DNA from: Variovorax paradoxus
GTDB lineage: Bacteria; Pseudomonadota; Gammaproteobacteria; Burkholderiales; Burkholderiaceae_C
Length of the DNA: 64,000 nt
Reading direction: 5' to 3'
Assembly (NCBI RefSeq): GCF_030811855.1
Contig: NZ_JAUSRN010000002.1
Location: 186,001 to 250,000 of the forward strand
Shown in pieces: positions 1-9,685 of the stretch. The position numbers and the translations under genes were made by a program. Numbering within the stretch: the stretch's first letter is position 1; the number at the start of each line of letters is the position of its first letter. The notes under the pieces are model-generated. The model ran no database searches, was not told where the DNA came from, and saw nothing but the letters and a program-made list of their open reading frames with translations.

Positions 1-45
1 GGCGGCGGTGCCGGGAGCGGAAGAAGGAGAAACGGGTGCGGTCAT
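1..45 (-). CDS. 5' end of an unidentified gene, running off the window
   Basis: An ATG at 45 opens a frame that stays open to the window edge (15 codons, Ala/Pro/Ser-rich). An AAGGA stretch lies about nine bases upstream, and the gene would be divergent from pyrD with 40 bp between the starts. Too little is visible to name it. A ribose-5-phosphate isomerase gene beside pyrD is one possibility from memory of related genomes, but nothing in these 15 codons proves it. Confidence 0.35.
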   Translation of the reverse strand, partial: MTAPVSPSSAPGTAA

Positions 46-85
46 CGCGGAGAATCCTTGGCTCATTGAAGTCGAGAATTATCCG

Positions 86-1171
86 ATGCTCCTGCTCCCC
101 TCTTCGCTCTACGGCCTGGCCCGGCCCTTTCTGTTCGGTTTCGACCCGGAGCACGCCCACGAACTCACGCTCGACGGCCTGGCCCGTACGCAGAACACGC
201 CGCTCGCCTGCGCCTACGCCGCGCCGCGTGTCGACGACCCGATCACCCTGGCAGGGCTGGAGTTTCCGAACCGCGTCGGGCTGGCGGCAGGGCTCGACAA
301 GAACGCCCGCTGCATCGACGCTTTTGCCGCCATGGGCTTCGGCTTCGTCGAGGTCGGCACCGTGACGCCCAAGGCGCAGCCAGGCAACCCCAAGCCCCGC
401 ATGTTCCGCCTGCCGCAGCGCGACGCGCTCATCAACCGGCTCGGCTTCAACAACGAAGGGCTCGATGCCTTTCTCGCCAACGTGCAGAAGGCCCGCTTTC
501 GCAAGAATGGCGGCGGCGGCGCCGGCAAGAAGCCGATGCTGCTCGGGCTCAACATCGGGAAGAACGCCGCCACGCCCATCGAGCGGGCGGTGGACGACTA
601 CCTGGCCTGCCTGGACGGCGTGTATGCGCATGCCGACTACGTGACCATCAATATCTCGAGCCCCAACACGGCCAACCTGCGCACGCTGCAAAGCGACGAG
701 GCGCTCGATGCCCTGCTGGGCGCCATTGCCGAGCGCCGACAGGCGCTCGCCCAACGCAGCGGCCGGCGCGTGCCGTTATTCGTGAAGATCGCTCCCGATC
801 TCGACCAGGCCCAGGTCGACGTGATCGCCGCCACGCTGCAGCGCCACGGCATGGACGGTGTGATTGCCACCAACACGACGCTGGCCCGCGATGCAGTGGC
901 GGGACTGCCGCATGCCGGCGAAGCGGGCGGGCTCTCGGGCGCGCCGGTGCGCGAAGCCAGCAACCGGGTGATTGCGCAGCTGCGTGCCGCCCTTGGGCCG
1001 AGTTTTCCGATCATCGGGGTGGGCGGCATCCTGAGCGCGGCCGATGCCAAGGCAAAGATTGCCGCGGGCGCCGACGTGGTGCAAATCTACACCGGGCTCA
1101 TCTATCGAGGCCCGGCCCTCGTGCGCGAAGCGGCGCAGGCGCTGCTGCAGCAAAGCCGCAGCACCGCCTGA
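86..1171 (+). CDS. pyrD: Quinone-dependent dihydroorotate dehydrogenase (class 2)
   Basis: This enzyme oxidises dihydroorotate to orotate in pyrimidine synthesis, passing electrons from FMN to membrane quinone. The 361-residue product starts with the amphipathic membrane-binding segment typical of class 2 enzymes ([19 protein letters not shown]). It has the FMN barrel motifs [36 protein letters not shown] with the catalytic serine region, KIAPDL, GVGGI and [11 protein letters not shown]. The ATG at 86 is preferred because the conserved family sequence begins there; the same frame is open back to an ATG at 8, but those 26 residues are unlike the family. It is convergent with the membrane-protein gene that follows, 25 bp away. 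Confidence 0.95.
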   Translation: MLLLPSSLYGLARPFLFGFDPEHAHELTLDGLARTQNTPLACAYAAPRVDDPITLAGLEFPNRVGLAAGLDKNARCIDAFAAMGFGFVEVGTVTPKAQPGNPKPRMFRLPQRDALINRLGFNNEGLDAFLANVQKARFRKNGGGGAGKKPMLLGLNIGKNAATPIERAVDDYLACLDGVYAHADYVTINISSPNTANLRTLQSDEALDALLGAIAERRQALAQRSGRRVPLFVKIAPDLDQAQVDVIAATLQRHGMDGVIATNTTLARDAVAGLPHAGEAGGLSGAPVREASNRVIAQLRAALGPSFPIIGVGGILSAADAKAKIAAGADVVQIYTGLIYRGPALVREAAQALLQQSRSTA

Positions 1172-1196
1172 GCCTTCTTTCGGCGCTTCTTCTCTC

Positions 1197-1925
1197 TCAG
1201 CGCATGCGCCAGAGCACCGGCGCGATGAACGCCGCCCAGCGCAACAGTCGCCTGGGACGAATCACCACCACGGCGACCGCGGCCACCACGCCCGTGGCAA
1301 CCGGGTGCTCCCGCGCGATGCGAAGTGCCGCGGCGGCAGCCGACTCATCAGCGGGAGGCGCTTCGGAAGAAGCACCCCCTGCTGCGCTCGCAGGCTGCTG
1401 CGCCGCGCCTGCGCCCTGCATCGTGGCTATGCGTTCGCGCTGGCGCTCCATGCGCGCGAGCAGCTCTTCGCGTGTGGCTGGCCGCGGCGGACGCGGCGCT
1501 TCGTCGTCCTGGTCCGGGTCCTTGCCAAGTCCGAAGCTGTCCTGAACCCAGGCCCAGTCGCGTTCGAATTCGTGCCGGGCCGGCATGAAGCCGTTCGACG
1601 CATTGCGAAAGCTCAGGTACAGGCCCACTGCGGCCCCGAGCCACAGCACGATCCACACGCCAGCCACCGCCCATGCGGCCGCAATGCGGTGAGGCGTTTC
1701 CCAGAAATGCACCACCACCGCCATCGACAGCAAGGCCACAGCCACCGTGGTCAGGCCTAGGACGGCCACCACGAGGACCAGCATCAGCTTGAGGCGCTGC
1801 TTCTCGTCCTCCCAGGCCATGCGCAGCAGCTGCACACGGTCTTCGGCGGCCAGCGCTCCTTCGGCCGCAGCAATCCGCAGCCGCCGCAAGCGGGCATCGA
1901 GCCCGAACAGGGACAGCAACCTCAT
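1197..1925 (-). CDS. YqjE-type (holin-like) inner membrane protein with long C-terminal tail
   Basis: The 242-residue protein has two clear membrane segments (about residues 47-72 and 82-105) after an N-terminal stretch rich in charged helix, the pattern of the YqjE/holin-X family. It continues into a charged, Ala/Pro-rich linker and a hydrophobic, arginine-rich C-terminal segment (about 210-242) recalling YqjK. In Enterobacteria yqjD, yqjE and yqjK are separate stress-phase genes; here the last two may be fused. The gene lies 51 bp downstream of the YqjD-like gene on the same strand, so the two probably form an operon. The exact role is unknown. Family assignment is fairly secure; the fusion is an inference. 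Confidence 0.75.
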   Translation of the reverse strand: MRLLSLFGLDARLRRLRIAAAEGALAAEDRVQLLRMAWEDEKQRLKLMLVLVVAVLGLTTVAVALLSMAVVVHFWETPHRIAAAWAVAGVWIVLWLGAAVGLYLSFRNASNGFMPARHEFERDWAWVQDSFGLGKDPDQDDEAPRPPRPATREELLARMERQRERIATMQGAGAAQQPASAAGGASSEAPPADESAAAAALRIAREHPVATGVVAAVAVVVIRPRRLLRWAAFIAPVLWRMR

Positions 1926-1976
1926 GCGCCGGCTCCCGCTCGGCGATGGATGACGCGGCGGCGGTGTGCGCTCAGG

Positions 1977-2273
1977 TCAGCGGCGGCCAAGCAGCAAACC
2001 CACCAGCACACCGACGGCCAGCGCTGCGCCGGCAATCTGCCACGGCTCGTCGTGGGCGTAGGCGTTGGCGCTGTTGGCCGCTTCGCGGGCCTTCTGGGCT
2101 GCAAGCTTGCTTTTCTCTGCCGCGAGCTCGCGCGCAATGGCGAGCTTGGTGTCGATGCGCTGGCGCAGCGCTTTGATGTGGGGAACCGAATCCAGGTCTT
2201 TGCTGGCCAGCACGCCGCGCACGTCGCTCGCGATGTCTTCGGCTGCCGCTTCAATGTTGTTGGATGCACTCAT
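1977..2273 (-). CDS. YqjD/ElaB-like DUF883 membrane-anchored protein
   Basis: A 98-residue protein with a long charged helical region and a single C-terminal membrane helix ending GVLVGLLLGRR, the layout of the ElaB/YqjD (DUF883) family. Known members are tail-anchored inner-membrane proteins that bind ribosomes in stationary phase. The start at 2273 is set by a strong GGAGGAAA ribosome-binding site seven to eight bases upstream; the open frame extends further but lacks such a site. It is the first gene of a probable two-gene operon with the YqjE-like gene. Confidence 0.85.
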   Translation of the reverse strand: MSASNNIEAAAEDIASDVRGVLASKDLDSVPHIKALRQRIDTKLAIARELAAEKSKLAAQKAREAANSANAYAHDEPWQIAGAALAVGVLVGLLLGRR

Positions 2274-2415
2274 TGGAATCTTTCCTCCGTGATGACACCG
2301 GCACCGCGCCGGCGGCTTCACGCCATCGGATGGCGTGGTGTCATGTTACAGGCACAAAAGCCCCTCGTGCGCGACAGTTCTGCAGACTTCTGCACACAGG
2401 GCTTCATTGCTCGCC

Positions 2416-3519
2416 TCAGTTGCCGGCGAGCAGGGTCGCCACGTAGCGCCCGATGGCCAGGCTGCTCGTGAGTCCCGGCGATTCGATGCCGAAGAGATTG
2501 ACCAGGCCGCGAACGCCATGCGCCTTCGGCCCGTCGATCATGAAGTCGCGCGCGGGCTCGCCCGGCCCCGAGATCTTGGGCCGAATGCCCGCATAGCCGG
2601 GAATCAGTCCACCGTCGGGCAAGGCTGGCCAATACTTGCGCACCTCGGCGTAGAAGCCGTCGCCGCGTGCCGGGTCGACCACGAGGTCGTCCGCCGACTG
2701 CACCCACTGAACATCGGGACCGAACTTCGCCTGGCCGCCCAAGTCGATGGTCAGGTGCACGCCCAGGCCTCCCGGCTCGGGCACCGGGTAGACGAGCCGG
2801 CTGAAAGGCGCGCGGCCCGACAAGGTGAAATAGCTGCCTTTGGCAAAGTAGGCGGTCGGTACGGCCGTCGCGGGGAGGCCTTCGAACCGCTTCGCGAGGT
2901 CGGGGGCGCCAAGACCGGCCGCATTGACCACGGAGTTGCAGCGCAATGCCGTGCCATCCTCCGCGACCAGGACAATGGAGTCAGCTCCGCATTCCGCGCG
3001 CGCGATAGGAGATTTGAGCGCCAGCATCCCACCCGCGTTCTCCACGTCGCCCAAGAGACTCAGCATCAGCGCATGGCTGTCGACGATGCCGGTGCTCGGA
3101 GAATGCAGCGCCGCTTCGCAATGCAGTTGCGACTCCATCGCCCTGGCCTGTTGCGCCGTTAGCAGCACGAGGTCGTCGACACCGTTGGCGGCAGCCTTGG
3201 CGCGGATGTTTTCGAGCTCACCCACCTGTTCGGGCGAAGTCGCCACGATGAGCTTGCCGCAGCGTCGGTGTGGCACGCCGCGCTCCTCTGCGTACGCATA
3301 GAGCGCCTCTTTGCCCTCGACGCACAGCCGCGCCTTGAGCGAGCCTTGCGGATAGTAGATGCCCGCGTGAATCACCTCGCTGTTCCGCGAACTGGTGCCT
3401 GTGCCGATGGCGTTCTCAGCCTCTAGCACCACCACTTCGCGGCCTGCGAGCGCCAACGCGCGCGCCACGGCCAAGCCCACCACTCCGCCGCCGATGACAG
3501 CGCAATCAAGTTCATCCAT
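2416..3519 (-). CDS. FAD-dependent oxidoreductase, L-2-hydroxyglutarate oxidase (LhgO) like
   Basis: A 367-residue DAO-superfamily flavoprotein. It opens with a dinucleotide-binding motif ([16 protein letters not shown]), followed by the glutamate of the second strand (VVLEAE) and the [15 protein letters not shown] stretch typical of L-2-hydroxyglutarate oxidases and related enzymes. The C-terminal part carries IRPKISGPG and a final [16 protein letters not shown] motif of the flavin site. The likely reaction is oxidation of an L-2-hydroxy acid, with L-2-hydroxyglutarate the best candidate. It has no obvious operon partner. Superfamily is near certain; the substrate is inferred from family resemblance. 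Confidence 0.85.
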   Translation of the reverse strand: MDELDCAVIGGGVVGLAVARALALAGREVVVLEAENAIGTGTSSRNSEVIHAGIYYPQGSLKARLCVEGKEALYAYAEERGVPHRRCGKLIVATSPEQVGELENIRAKAAANGVDDLVLLTAQQARAMESQLHCEAALHSPSTGIVDSHALMLSLLGDVENAGGMLALKSPIARAECGADSIVLVAEDGTALRCNSVVNAAGLGAPDLAKRFEGLPATAVPTAYFAKGSYFTLSGRAPFSRLVYPVPEPGGLGVHLTIDLGGQAKFGPDVQWVQSADDLVVDPARGDGFYAEVRKYWPALPDGGLIPGYAGIRPKISGPGEPARDFMIDGPKAHGVRGLVNLFGIESPGLTSSLAIGRYVATLLAGN

Positions 3520-3551
3520 GGCGCGAGCTTATCGCGGCTCGCGCGCCAGGT

Positions 3552-3662
3552 TTACGAGGTGGTGGGAGGAGGCTCGGGATCGGTCGGATCGTCCGGTGGC
3601 GTGCTCGGCCCTTCGTCGGGTTCCACGGGCAGGTCGGGCGGAATGTCGGGATGAGTGGCCAT
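3552..3662 (-). CDS. 36-residue Pro/Asp-rich small protein
   Basis: A short ORF with a good AAGGAG ribosome-binding site about seven bases before its ATG. The product is almost entirely Pro, Asp, Glu, Thr and Ser (MATHPDIPPDLPVEPDEGPS at the start), acidic and probably unstructured. There is no signal peptide or membrane segment. I do not recognise a function. The strong ribosome-binding site and position between lhgO and tRNA-Val support it as real, but conservation was not checked. Confidence 0.55.
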   Translation of the reverse strand: MATHPDIPPDLPVEPDEGPSTPPDDPTDPEPPPTTS

Positions 3663-3773
3663 GGTCGGTCTCCTTCCCGTTGGGTGTACGCGCTCCGCGA
3701 GGAAATAGAGCCGGTGCGAGGCGGCAGCTGGCGTCAGCACGAGCCGACAATTGAGTCCAAGCAGCGCACAAAC

Positions 3774-3807
3774 AAAAAAAGCGACTTGGACAATCCAAAT
3801 CGCTTTT
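3774..3807 (-). terminator. Intrinsic terminator after tRNA-Val
   Basis: On the minus strand, nine-base arms GCGATTTGG and CCAAGTCGC (one G-U pair) flank a five-base loop and run into seven T residues. It begins about 15 bases after the CCA end of tRNA-Val, as expected for its transcript end. Confidence 0.85.
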
Positions 3808-3821
3808 AATTTCGAGGAAAT

Positions 3822-3896
3822 TGGTGGGCGGTGGAGGTTTCGAACCTCCGACCCCAGCAGTGTGAATGCTGTGCTCTACCCCTGAGCTAACCGCCC
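3822..3896 (-). tRNA. tRNA-Val, anticodon CAC
   Basis: The minus strand folds into a full cloverleaf: acceptor GGGCGGT/ACCGCCC, D stem GCTC/GAGC, anticodon stem CAGCA/TGCTG with loop TTCACAC (anticodon CAC, reading GUG), and T arm GGAGG/CCTCC with TTCGAAA. The 3' CCA is encoded. The length is 72 bases plus CCA. It is followed by its own terminator. Confidence 0.97.
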
Positions 3897-3975
3897 TGCA
3901 AACCCCTTGGCACTGCAAGTGCAGTGCCTTGGAATTAATCGCGTTGCGCGAAGCCTTCGATTATGCCACAGCATT

Positions 3976-4683
3976 TCAGCCGATTTGGCGAAACAGCGTG
4001 CGTCCGTTGCTGGATTTGTCGAGCTGCGACAACAGCGCCTCGTGCGCCGCCAGCTCCTGCTCGCCCGCCAGGATCACCGGCAGGTCGAACTGGCTCAAGT
4101 CGATGGTGACGAGGGTGGTGCCCTGCGCCGGCTCGCTGGACGAAACGTCGATCAAGAGCGCGTCCTGGCCGCGCGTGAGGTTGATGTAGACGTCGGCCAG
4201 CAGCTGAGCGTCGAGCTTGGCGCCGTGGAAGGTGCGGTTCGAGCGATCGACGCCGAAGCGGTCGCACAGCGCGTCCAGCGAATTTCGCTTGCCCGGGTAG
4301 ACCTGCTTGGCCATGGCCAGCGTGTCGGTCACTTCGCCGACGAAGCTGCGCAGCGGCGGCAGGCCGGCCAGCTCGAGCTCCTTGTTGAGAAAGCCGACGT
4401 CGAAGGCCGCGTTGTGAATGATCAGCTCGGCGCCGCGCAGATACTCGACGATGTCATTGGCAAGGGTGGCGAACTTCGGCTTGTCGCGCAGGAAGTCGGT
4501 CGTCAGGCCGTGCACCTTGAGCGCGTCTTCATGACTCTCGCGCTCGGGGTTGAAGTAGATGTGCAGGTCGTTGCCGGTGAGCTTGCGCGCGAACAGCTCC
4601 ACGCAGCCAAGCTCGATCACGCGGTCGCCGTTCTCGGCAGAAAGACCCGTGGTTTCGGTATCGAGGACGATCTGGCGCGACAT
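3976..4683 (-). CDS. dnaQ: DNA polymerase III epsilon subunit (3'-5' proofreading exonuclease)
   Basis: A 235-residue DEDDh exonuclease. Exo I is DTETTGL near residue 8, Exo II is HNAAFDVGFLN, and Exo III is HGAKLDAQLLADVY with the catalytic His. The C-terminal region matches the length of proteobacterial epsilon subunits, which bind the alpha subunit. The ATG at 4683 is chosen because the conserved sequence starts there and it overlaps the fdx stop by one base (TGATG), so translation is probably coupled to the end of the isc cluster. The frame is open further upstream inside fdx, but only as overlap. Confidence 0.95.
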   Translation of the reverse strand: MSRQIVLDTETTGLSAENGDRVIELGCVELFARKLTGNDLHIYFNPERESHEDALKVHGLTTDFLRDKPKFATLANDIVEYLRGAELIIHNAAFDVGFLNKELELAGLPPLRSFVGEVTDTLAMAKQVYPGKRNSLDALCDRFGVDRSNRTFHGAKLDAQLLADVYINLTRGQDALLIDVSSSEPAQGTTLVTIDLSQFDLPVILAGEQELAAHEALLSQLDKSSNGRTLFRQIG

Positions 4684-5021
4684 CAGTGATTTTCCTTGGC
4701 GTGGTTGATCGAGTACTTGGGAATCTCGATCGTCACGTCTGCCTGCGCCAGGATGGCTTGGCAGCTGAGACGCGATTGTGGCTCCAGGCCCCAGGCGCGA
4801 TCGAGCAGGTCTTCTTCGCCCTCCTCGGCTTCGTTCAGCGAGCTGAACCCCTGGCGCACGATCACGTGGCATGTGGTGCAGGCGCAGCTCATCTCGCAGG
4901 CGTGCTCGATGTTGATGTGGTTCTCCAGCAGCGCCTCGCAAATCGAAGTGCCGGCCGGCGCCGTGATTTCTGCACCCTTCGGGCAGTACTCGGGATGCGG
5001 AAATATCTTGATGGTGGGCAT
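4683..5021 (-). CDS. fdx: Isc-type [2Fe-2S] ferredoxin
   Basis: A 112-residue adrenodoxin-type ferredoxin that supplies electrons during Fe-S cluster assembly. The cluster ligands are visible as C-x5-C-x2-C within HACEMSCACTTCHV (about residues 42-51) plus a fourth Cys in SRLSCQA near residue 87. The ATG at 5021 is supported by the family start MPTIKIFPH. It is the last gene of the isc cluster, seven bases after hscA, and its stop codon overlaps the dnaQ start. Confidence 0.96.
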   Translation of the reverse strand: MPTIKIFPHPEYCPKGAEITAPAGTSICEALLENHINIEHACEMSCACTTCHVIVRQGFSSLNEAEEGEEDLLDRAWGLEPQSRLSCQAILAQADVTIEIPKYSINHAKENH

Positions 5022-5028
5022 GTAGTTC

Positions 5029-6891
5029 TTAGAGGGATTCGACCTTGCGGCCCGACAACGCGCGCGCAATGCCCGCGTTCATGCGCTGGGCGGCAAAAGC
5101 TTCGGTGTCGTTGGCCAAAGCCTTGGTGGCCGCCTCGATGGCCGCCGCGTCGCTGCTGCCCTTGGCGGCTTCGCGCAGCTGCGCCATCGATGCATCGATG
5201 ACCGCACGCTCCTGCTCGTTCAGCAGATCGCCGTCCGCATCGAGCGCGCTCTGCGTGGCAAGCAGCAAGCGCTCGGCATCGACGCGCGACTCGACGAGCG
5301 CACGTGCCTGCATGTCCTGCTGCGCGGTGGAAAAACTCTCCTGCAGCATGGTCGCGATCTGGTCGTCCGAGAGCCCGTACGAAGGCTTGACGGTGACACT
5401 GGCCTCGACGCCACTGCCCTGCTCCTTGGCGCTGACGCTCAACAAGCCATCGGCGTCCACAGTGAAGGTCACACGGATGCGCGCCGCGCCCGCGGCCATC
5501 GGTGGAATGCCGCGCAGCGTGAAGCGCGCAAGGCTGCGGCAGTCGGCCACCAGGTCTCGCTCGCCCTGCACCACGTGCAGCGCAAGAGCGGTCTGGCCGT
5601 CCTGGTAGGTGGTGAAATCCTGCGCCATCGCGGTGGGGATGGTCTGGTTGCGCGGCACGATGCGCTCGACCAGCCCGCCCATGGTCTCGATGCCCAGCGA
5701 AAGTGGAATCACGTCGAGCAGCAGCAGGTCGCCCGCGCCATTGTTGCCGGCCAATTGGTTGGCCTGGATGGCGGCGCCGAGCGCCACGACTTCGTCGGGA
5801 TTCAGATTGACCAGCGGCTCGCGGCCAAAGAACTCGGCGACAGCATGGCGGACCTGCGGCATGCGCGTAGATCCGCCCACCAGCACGATGCCCTTCAGGT
5901 CGTCGGGCTTGAGCTTGGCGTCGCGCAGCGCCTTGCGAACCGATGCAATCGTGCGGTCGGTGAGCGGCTTGGTGGCGGCGTCGAATTGGTGGCGAGTGAG
6001 TTCGAATTGAACCGCCTTGCCGGCAAGCTCCGCGCGGAAGGTGGTCGACTCGGTGTCGGTCAGCGCCTCTTTCGCGGCACGTGCGGCCACGAGCATGGCG
6101 GCCTTGTCGTTGTCGCTGCCGACTTCGAGGCCGGTTTGGGCGAGCACGAAGCCGGCCAGGGCGTGGTCGTAGTCGTCGCCACCCAGGGCCGAATCTCCGC
6201 CGGTCGCGATCACTTCGAACACGCCCTGCGTCAGCCGCAGGATAGAGATGTCGAAGGTGCCGCCACCCAGGTCATAAACCGCATAGACGCCTTCGCTTGC
6301 GTTGTCCAGGCCGTAGGCGATGGCAGCGGCCGTGGGTTCGCTGATGAGCCGCAGCACGTTGATGCCCGCAAGTTGTGCGGCGTCCTTGGTGGCTTGGCGC
6401 TGGCCTTCGTCGAAATAGGCCGGCACGGTAATGACCGCGCCGTAGAGCTCGTCGTCGAAGGTGTCTTCAGCGCGGAAGCGCAGCGTCGCGAGAATTTCGG
6501 CGCTGATCTCGACCGGCGACTTCTCGCCCGCGAAGGTTTGCACCTTCACCATGCCGCCGTCGCTGCCCTCGATGTGATACGACATCGACTCGCGGTTCGA
6601 GATGTCGGAGAGCCCGCGGCCCATGAGCCGCTTGACCGAGGTGATGGTGTTGGCAGGGTCTTGCCCTCGCGCCGCCACGGCGTCGAAGCCGATCTGCCTT
6701 CGGTCGCCCGCGAGGTAGCGCACGACCGAAGGCAGCAGCACGCGACCCTGGTCGTCGGGCAGGCATTCGGCCACGCCGTTGCGCACCGCGGCCACCAACG
6801 AATGCGTGGTGCCGAGGTCGATGCCCACGGCAATGCGGCGCTGATGCGGATCGGGCGCCTGGCCGGGTTCTGAAATCTGTAGAAGAGCCAT
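5029..6891 (-). CDS. hscA: Fe-S assembly Hsp70 chaperone HscA
   Basis: A 620-residue specialised Hsp70 that, with HscB, releases Fe-S clusters from IscU in an ATP-dependent step. The ATPase domain starts [14 protein letters not shown], with [33 protein letters not shown] and LVGGSTRMP, followed by a substrate domain with [14 protein letters not shown]. The length fits HscA (about 616) rather than DnaK. The start at 6891 leaves a 10-base gap from hscB, consistent with one transcript. Confidence 0.96.
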   Translation of the reverse strand: MALLQISEPGQAPDPHQRRIAVGIDLGTTHSLVAAVRNGVAECLPDDQGRVLLPSVVRYLAGDRRQIGFDAVAARGQDPANTITSVKRLMGRGLSDISNRESMSYHIEGSDGGMVKVQTFAGEKSPVEISAEILATLRFRAEDTFDDELYGAVITVPAYFDEGQRQATKDAAQLAGINVLRLISEPTAAAIAYGLDNASEGVYAVYDLGGGTFDISILRLTQGVFEVIATGGDSALGGDDYDHALAGFVLAQTGLEVGSDNDKAAMLVAARAAKEALTDTESTTFRAELAGKAVQFELTRHQFDAATKPLTDRTIASVRKALRDAKLKPDDLKGIVLVGGSTRMPQVRHAVAEFFGREPLVNLNPDEVVALGAAIQANQLAGNNGAGDLLLLDVIPLSLGIETMGGLVERIVPRNQTIPTAMAQDFTTYQDGQTALALHVVQGERDLVADCRSLARFTLRGIPPMAAGAARIRVTFTVDADGLLSVSAKEQGSGVEASVTVKPSYGLSDDQIATMLQESFSTAQQDMQARALVESRVDAERLLLATQSALDADGDLLNEQERAVIDASMAQLREAAKGSSDAAAIEAATKALANDTEAFAAQRMNAGIARALSGRKVESL

Positions 6892-6901
6892 ATATAGGGG
6901 C

Positions 6902-7420
6902 CTATTGTCCCAACTGATCGAACTTGGCTTCGACGTCCTGGCCGAAACGCTCAATGAACATGAGGGCTCTCACCTGCTGCGCGGCGGCGGGATAGTCGCC
7001 CTTCTCGTCGATCAGCCAGTCAAGCGACGACAGCGCGCGCGCACGACCGGCTTCGACCTCGGCCTGCAGCTTCTCGATCGCTTCGATGTCGTCGGCGTCG
7101 TCGAGCTCCTCACGCCACTCCATCTGCTGCATCAGGAAGTCGGGCGGCATGGCCGTGTTGTTCTCGCTATTCAGCGGCGCGCCGTTGAGTTCGCAGAGGT
7201 AGCTGGCACGCCGGATCGGGTCCTTGAGCCGCTGGTAGGCCTCGTTGATGCGCACCGACCACTGCATGGCCACGCGCTGCGCCGCGGCGCCTTGCGCGGC
7301 AAAGCGGTCCGGGTGGGCCTCGCGCTGCAGCTCTTTCCAGCGCGCATCGAGTGCCGCGCGGTCCTGCGCGAACGTGGCCGGGACGGCGAACAATTGGAAG
7401 TCGGTGTCGTTCAGGTTCAT
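6902..7420 (-). CDS. hscB: Fe-S assembly J-domain co-chaperone HscB
   Basis: A 172-residue protein with an N-terminal J domain ([10 protein letters not shown], then HPDRFA with the HPD motif that stimulates HscA) and a C-terminal three-helix domain that binds IscU. The start at 7420 matches the family length. It is separated from iscA by 153 bp holding an intrinsic terminator and a dispersed repeat, so hscB-hscA-fdx may have its own promoter. Confidence 0.95.
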   Translation of the reverse strand: MNLNDTDFQLFAVPATFAQDRAALDARWKELQREAHPDRFAAQGAAAQRVAMQWSVRINEAYQRLKDPIRRASYLCELNGAPLNSENNTAMPPDFLMQQMEWREELDDADDIEAIEKLQAEVEAGRARALSSLDWLIDEKGDYPAAAQQVRALMFIERFGQDVEAKFDQLGQ

Positions 7421-7429
7421 CAGACTGCC

Positions 7430-7505
7430 TGCCGGGCCGCCCCAAAGGCGGTCTGCGCCTCCTCGGGGGGCAGTGAGGACACAAAGTGCCGAACGTGGGA
7501 GCTCA
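7430..7505 (-). repeat. Degenerate copy of a dispersed intergenic repeat
   Basis: Read on the minus strand it starts GAGCTC, contains CACTTTGTGTC and a CCCCCC run, and ends with GGCCCGGC. The same order of blocks is present at 28168-28264 and 19832-19926. This copy is shorter and more diverged, and sits just downstream of the iscA terminator and upstream of hscB. Confidence 0.5.
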
Positions 7506-7514
7506 TATGGATCA

Positions 7515-7547
7515 AGAAAAAACCGCCAGCACATGACATGGTGGCGG
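7515..7547 (-). terminator. Intrinsic terminator between iscA and hscB
   Basis: The minus strand reads CCGCCA, an inner loop containing CATGTCATG, then TGGCGG followed by six T residues. The six-pair GC-rich stem and T tract lie about 27 bases after the iscA stop. It should end or attenuate transcription inside the isc cluster. Confidence 0.85.
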
Positions 7548-7573
7548 CTGTTGTCGCGGTCAGCGACGGCGCA

Positions 7574-7897
7574 TCAGATGCGAAAGCTTTCCCCGCAGCC
7601 GCAACGGTCGCGTTCGTTCGGGTTGATGAACTTGAAGCCTTCGTTCAAGCCCTCGCGCACGAAGTCGAGCTGCGTGCCGTCGATGTAGGCCAGGCTCTTC
7701 GGATCGACCAGCACCTTCACGCCATGGTCTTCGAACACCACGTCTTCTGGCGTGAACTCGTCCACGTACTCCAGCTTGTAGGCCAGGCCGGAGCAGCCGG
7801 TGGTCTTCACGCCCAGCCGCACACCCACGCCCTTGCCCCGCTTGCCGAGGTAGCGGGTCACGTGGCGCGCAGCAGCTTCGGTCAACGTGACGGCCAT
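7574..7897 (-). CDS. iscA: A-type iron-sulfur carrier IscA
   Basis: A 107-residue A-type carrier that accepts clusters or iron and passes them to targets. It has the three conserved cysteines, Cys35 in TTGCSG and the C-terminal pair in RCGCGESF. The N-terminus [11 protein letters not shown] is typical. It lies one base downstream of iscU and ahead of an intrinsic terminator, so it is probably the last gene of the first isc transcript. Confidence 0.96.
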   Translation of the reverse strand: MAVTLTEAAARHVTRYLGKRGKGVGVRLGVKTTGCSGLAYKLEYVDEFTPEDVVFEDHGVKVLVDPKSLAYIDGTQLDFVREGLNEGFKFINPNERDRCGCGESFRI

Positions 7898-7898
7898 G

Positions 7899-8315
7899 TC
7901 AGTGGACTGCCGACTCGGCTTGCGCCGTCTTGGCGCCGTGCTTGGCTTTGTAGTCGCTCACGGCGGCCTTGATGGCATCTTCGGCCAGGATCGAGCAGTG
8001 GATCTTGACAGGTGGCAGGGCCAACTCTTCGGCGATCTGCGCGTTCTTGAGCGCAGCCGCTTCGTCGAGCGTCTTGCCCTTGACCCATTCGGTCACGAGC
8101 GAGGACGAGGCAATGGCGGAGCCACAGCCGTAGGTCTTGAAGCGCGCATCTTCGATCACGCCGGTTTCGGGGTTGACCTTGATCTGCAGCTTCATGACGT
8201 CGCCGCAGGCCGGTGCGCCGACCATGCCGGTGCCTACCGAATCGTCGCCCTTTTCGAAGGAGCCGACGTTGCGGGGATTTTCGTAGTGGTCGATGACCTT
8301 GGATGAATATGCCAT
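7899..8315 (-). CDS. iscU: Iron-sulfur cluster scaffold protein IscU
   Basis: A 138-residue scaffold on which [2Fe-2S] and [4Fe-4S] clusters are built from IscS sulfur. The ligand cysteines are Cys37 (GAPACGD), Cys64 ([11 protein letters not shown]) and Cys107 (IHCSIL). The LPPVK motif recognised by HscA is present just before the last Cys. It lies 59 bases downstream of iscS and one base upstream of iscA. Confidence 0.97.
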   Translation of the reverse strand: MAYSSKVIDHYENPRNVGSFEKGDDSVGTGMVGAPACGDVMKLQIKVNPETGVIEDARFKTYGCGSAIASSSLVTEWVKGKTLDEAAALKNAQIAEELALPPVKIHCSILAEDAIKAAVSDYKAKHGAKTAQAESAVH

Positions 8316-8374
8316 GGTGTACCTCTCAAACTTTGTTCAATCGTGGAGCACTGGTGGGCCAGTACGTCAATGCG

Positions 8375-9595
8375 TCAGTGGGCCGACCACTGGATCGTGC
8401 TGATGTCGACGCCGTCCTGGAACATCTCCCACAAGGGGCTCAGCTCGCGCAGCTTGGCCACGTTGTGCTTGATGGTCGAGATGGCGTAGTCGATTTCTTC
8501 CTCGGTCGTGAAACGGCCGATGGTCATGCGAAGGCTGCTGTGGGCCAGTTCGTCGCTGCGGCCCAGGGCGCGCAGCACATAGCTGGGCTCCAGGCTGGCC
8601 GACGTGCAGGCCGAACCCGACGACACCGCCAGGCCTTTGATGCCCATGATCAGCGACTCGCCTTCGACGTAGTTGAAGCTCATGTTCAGGTTGTGCGGCA
8701 CACGCTGCTCGAGGTCGCCGTTGATGAACACCTGCTCCACGTCCTTCAGGCCGTCGAGCAGGCGCTTCTGCAGGCTGGCGGCCTTGGCAATGTCTTCCTT
8801 CATTTCGAGCTTGGCGATGCGGAAAGCCTCGCCCATGCCCACGATCTGGTGCGTTGGGAGGGTGCCCGAGCGCATGCCGCGCTCATGGCCGCCGCCGTGC
8901 ATTTGCGCCTCGAGCCGCACGCGCGGCTTGCGGCGAACGTACAGCGCGCCAATGCCCTTGGGGCCGTAGGTCTTGTGCGAAGCCAGGCTCATCAGGTCGA
9001 TAGGCAGCTTGGCGATGTCGATCTCGACCTTGCCGGTGGCCTGGGCCGCATCGACGTGGAAGATCACACCCTTTTCGCGGCAGGCATTGCCGAGCGCGAC
9101 CACGTCCTGGATGACGCCGATCTCGTTGTTGACGTACATCACGCTCGCAAGGATGGTGTCGGGCCGGATCGCGGCCTTGAACTTGTCGAGATCGAGCAGG
9201 CCGTTTTCCTCGACGTCCATGTACGTCACTTCGAAGCCTTGGCGCTCGAGTTCGCGCATGGTGTCGAGCACGGCCTTGTGCTCGGTCTTCACCGTGATGA
9301 GGTGCTTGCCCTTGCCCTTGTAGAAGTGCGCCGCGCCCTTGAGGGCGAGGTTGTTCGACTCGGTGGCGCCGGATGTCCAGACGATTTCGCGCGGGTCGGC
9401 ACCGATCAGCTCGGCCACGTACACGCGCGCTTTCTCGACCGCCTCTTCAGCTTCCCAGCCCCAAGCGTGGCTGCGCGACGCCGGGTTGCCGAAATGCTCG
9501 CGCAACCAGGGAATCATGGCGTCGACCACACGGGGGTCAACCGGCGTGGTGGCGCCGTAATCGAGGTAGATCGGGAAATGAGGAGTGACGTCCAT
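8375..9595 (-). CDS. iscS: Cysteine desulfurase IscS
   Basis: A 406-residue PLP enzyme that converts cysteine to alanine and delivers persulfide sulfur to IscU and tRNA thiolation. The start region is [16 protein letters not shown]. The PLP lysine lies in [12 protein letters not shown], and the mobile catalytic loop is [16 protein letters not shown] with its essential Cys. The C-terminus ends STIQWSAH, close to the IscU-binding tail of E. coli IscS. The ATG at 9595 gives the normal family length; its ribosome-binding site is weak. It lies 90 bases after iscR. Confidence 0.96.
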   Translation of the reverse strand: MDVTPHFPIYLDYGATTPVDPRVVDAMIPWLREHFGNPASRSHAWGWEAEEAVEKARVYVAELIGADPREIVWTSGATESNNLALKGAAHFYKGKGKHLITVKTEHKAVLDTMRELERQGFEVTYMDVEENGLLDLDKFKAAIRPDTILASVMYVNNEIGVIQDVVALGNACREKGVIFHVDAAQATGKVEIDIAKLPIDLMSLASHKTYGPKGIGALYVRRKPRVRLEAQMHGGGHERGMRSGTLPTHQIVGMGEAFRIAKLEMKEDIAKAASLQKRLLDGLKDVEQVFINGDLEQRVPHNLNMSFNYVEGESLIMGIKGLAVSSGSACTSASLEPSYVLRALGRSDELAHSSLRMTIGRFTTEEEIDYAISTIKHNVAKLRELSPLWEMFQDGVDISTIQWSAH

Positions 9596-9685
9596 GGCTG
9601 GCTCGGGCTGGCGTGGGGGGTTTGTTTCTTTATCTGGGCGGCTTTTCGCAGCGGCGCCCCAAGGCGCCGCCTGCGACACGGTGCA

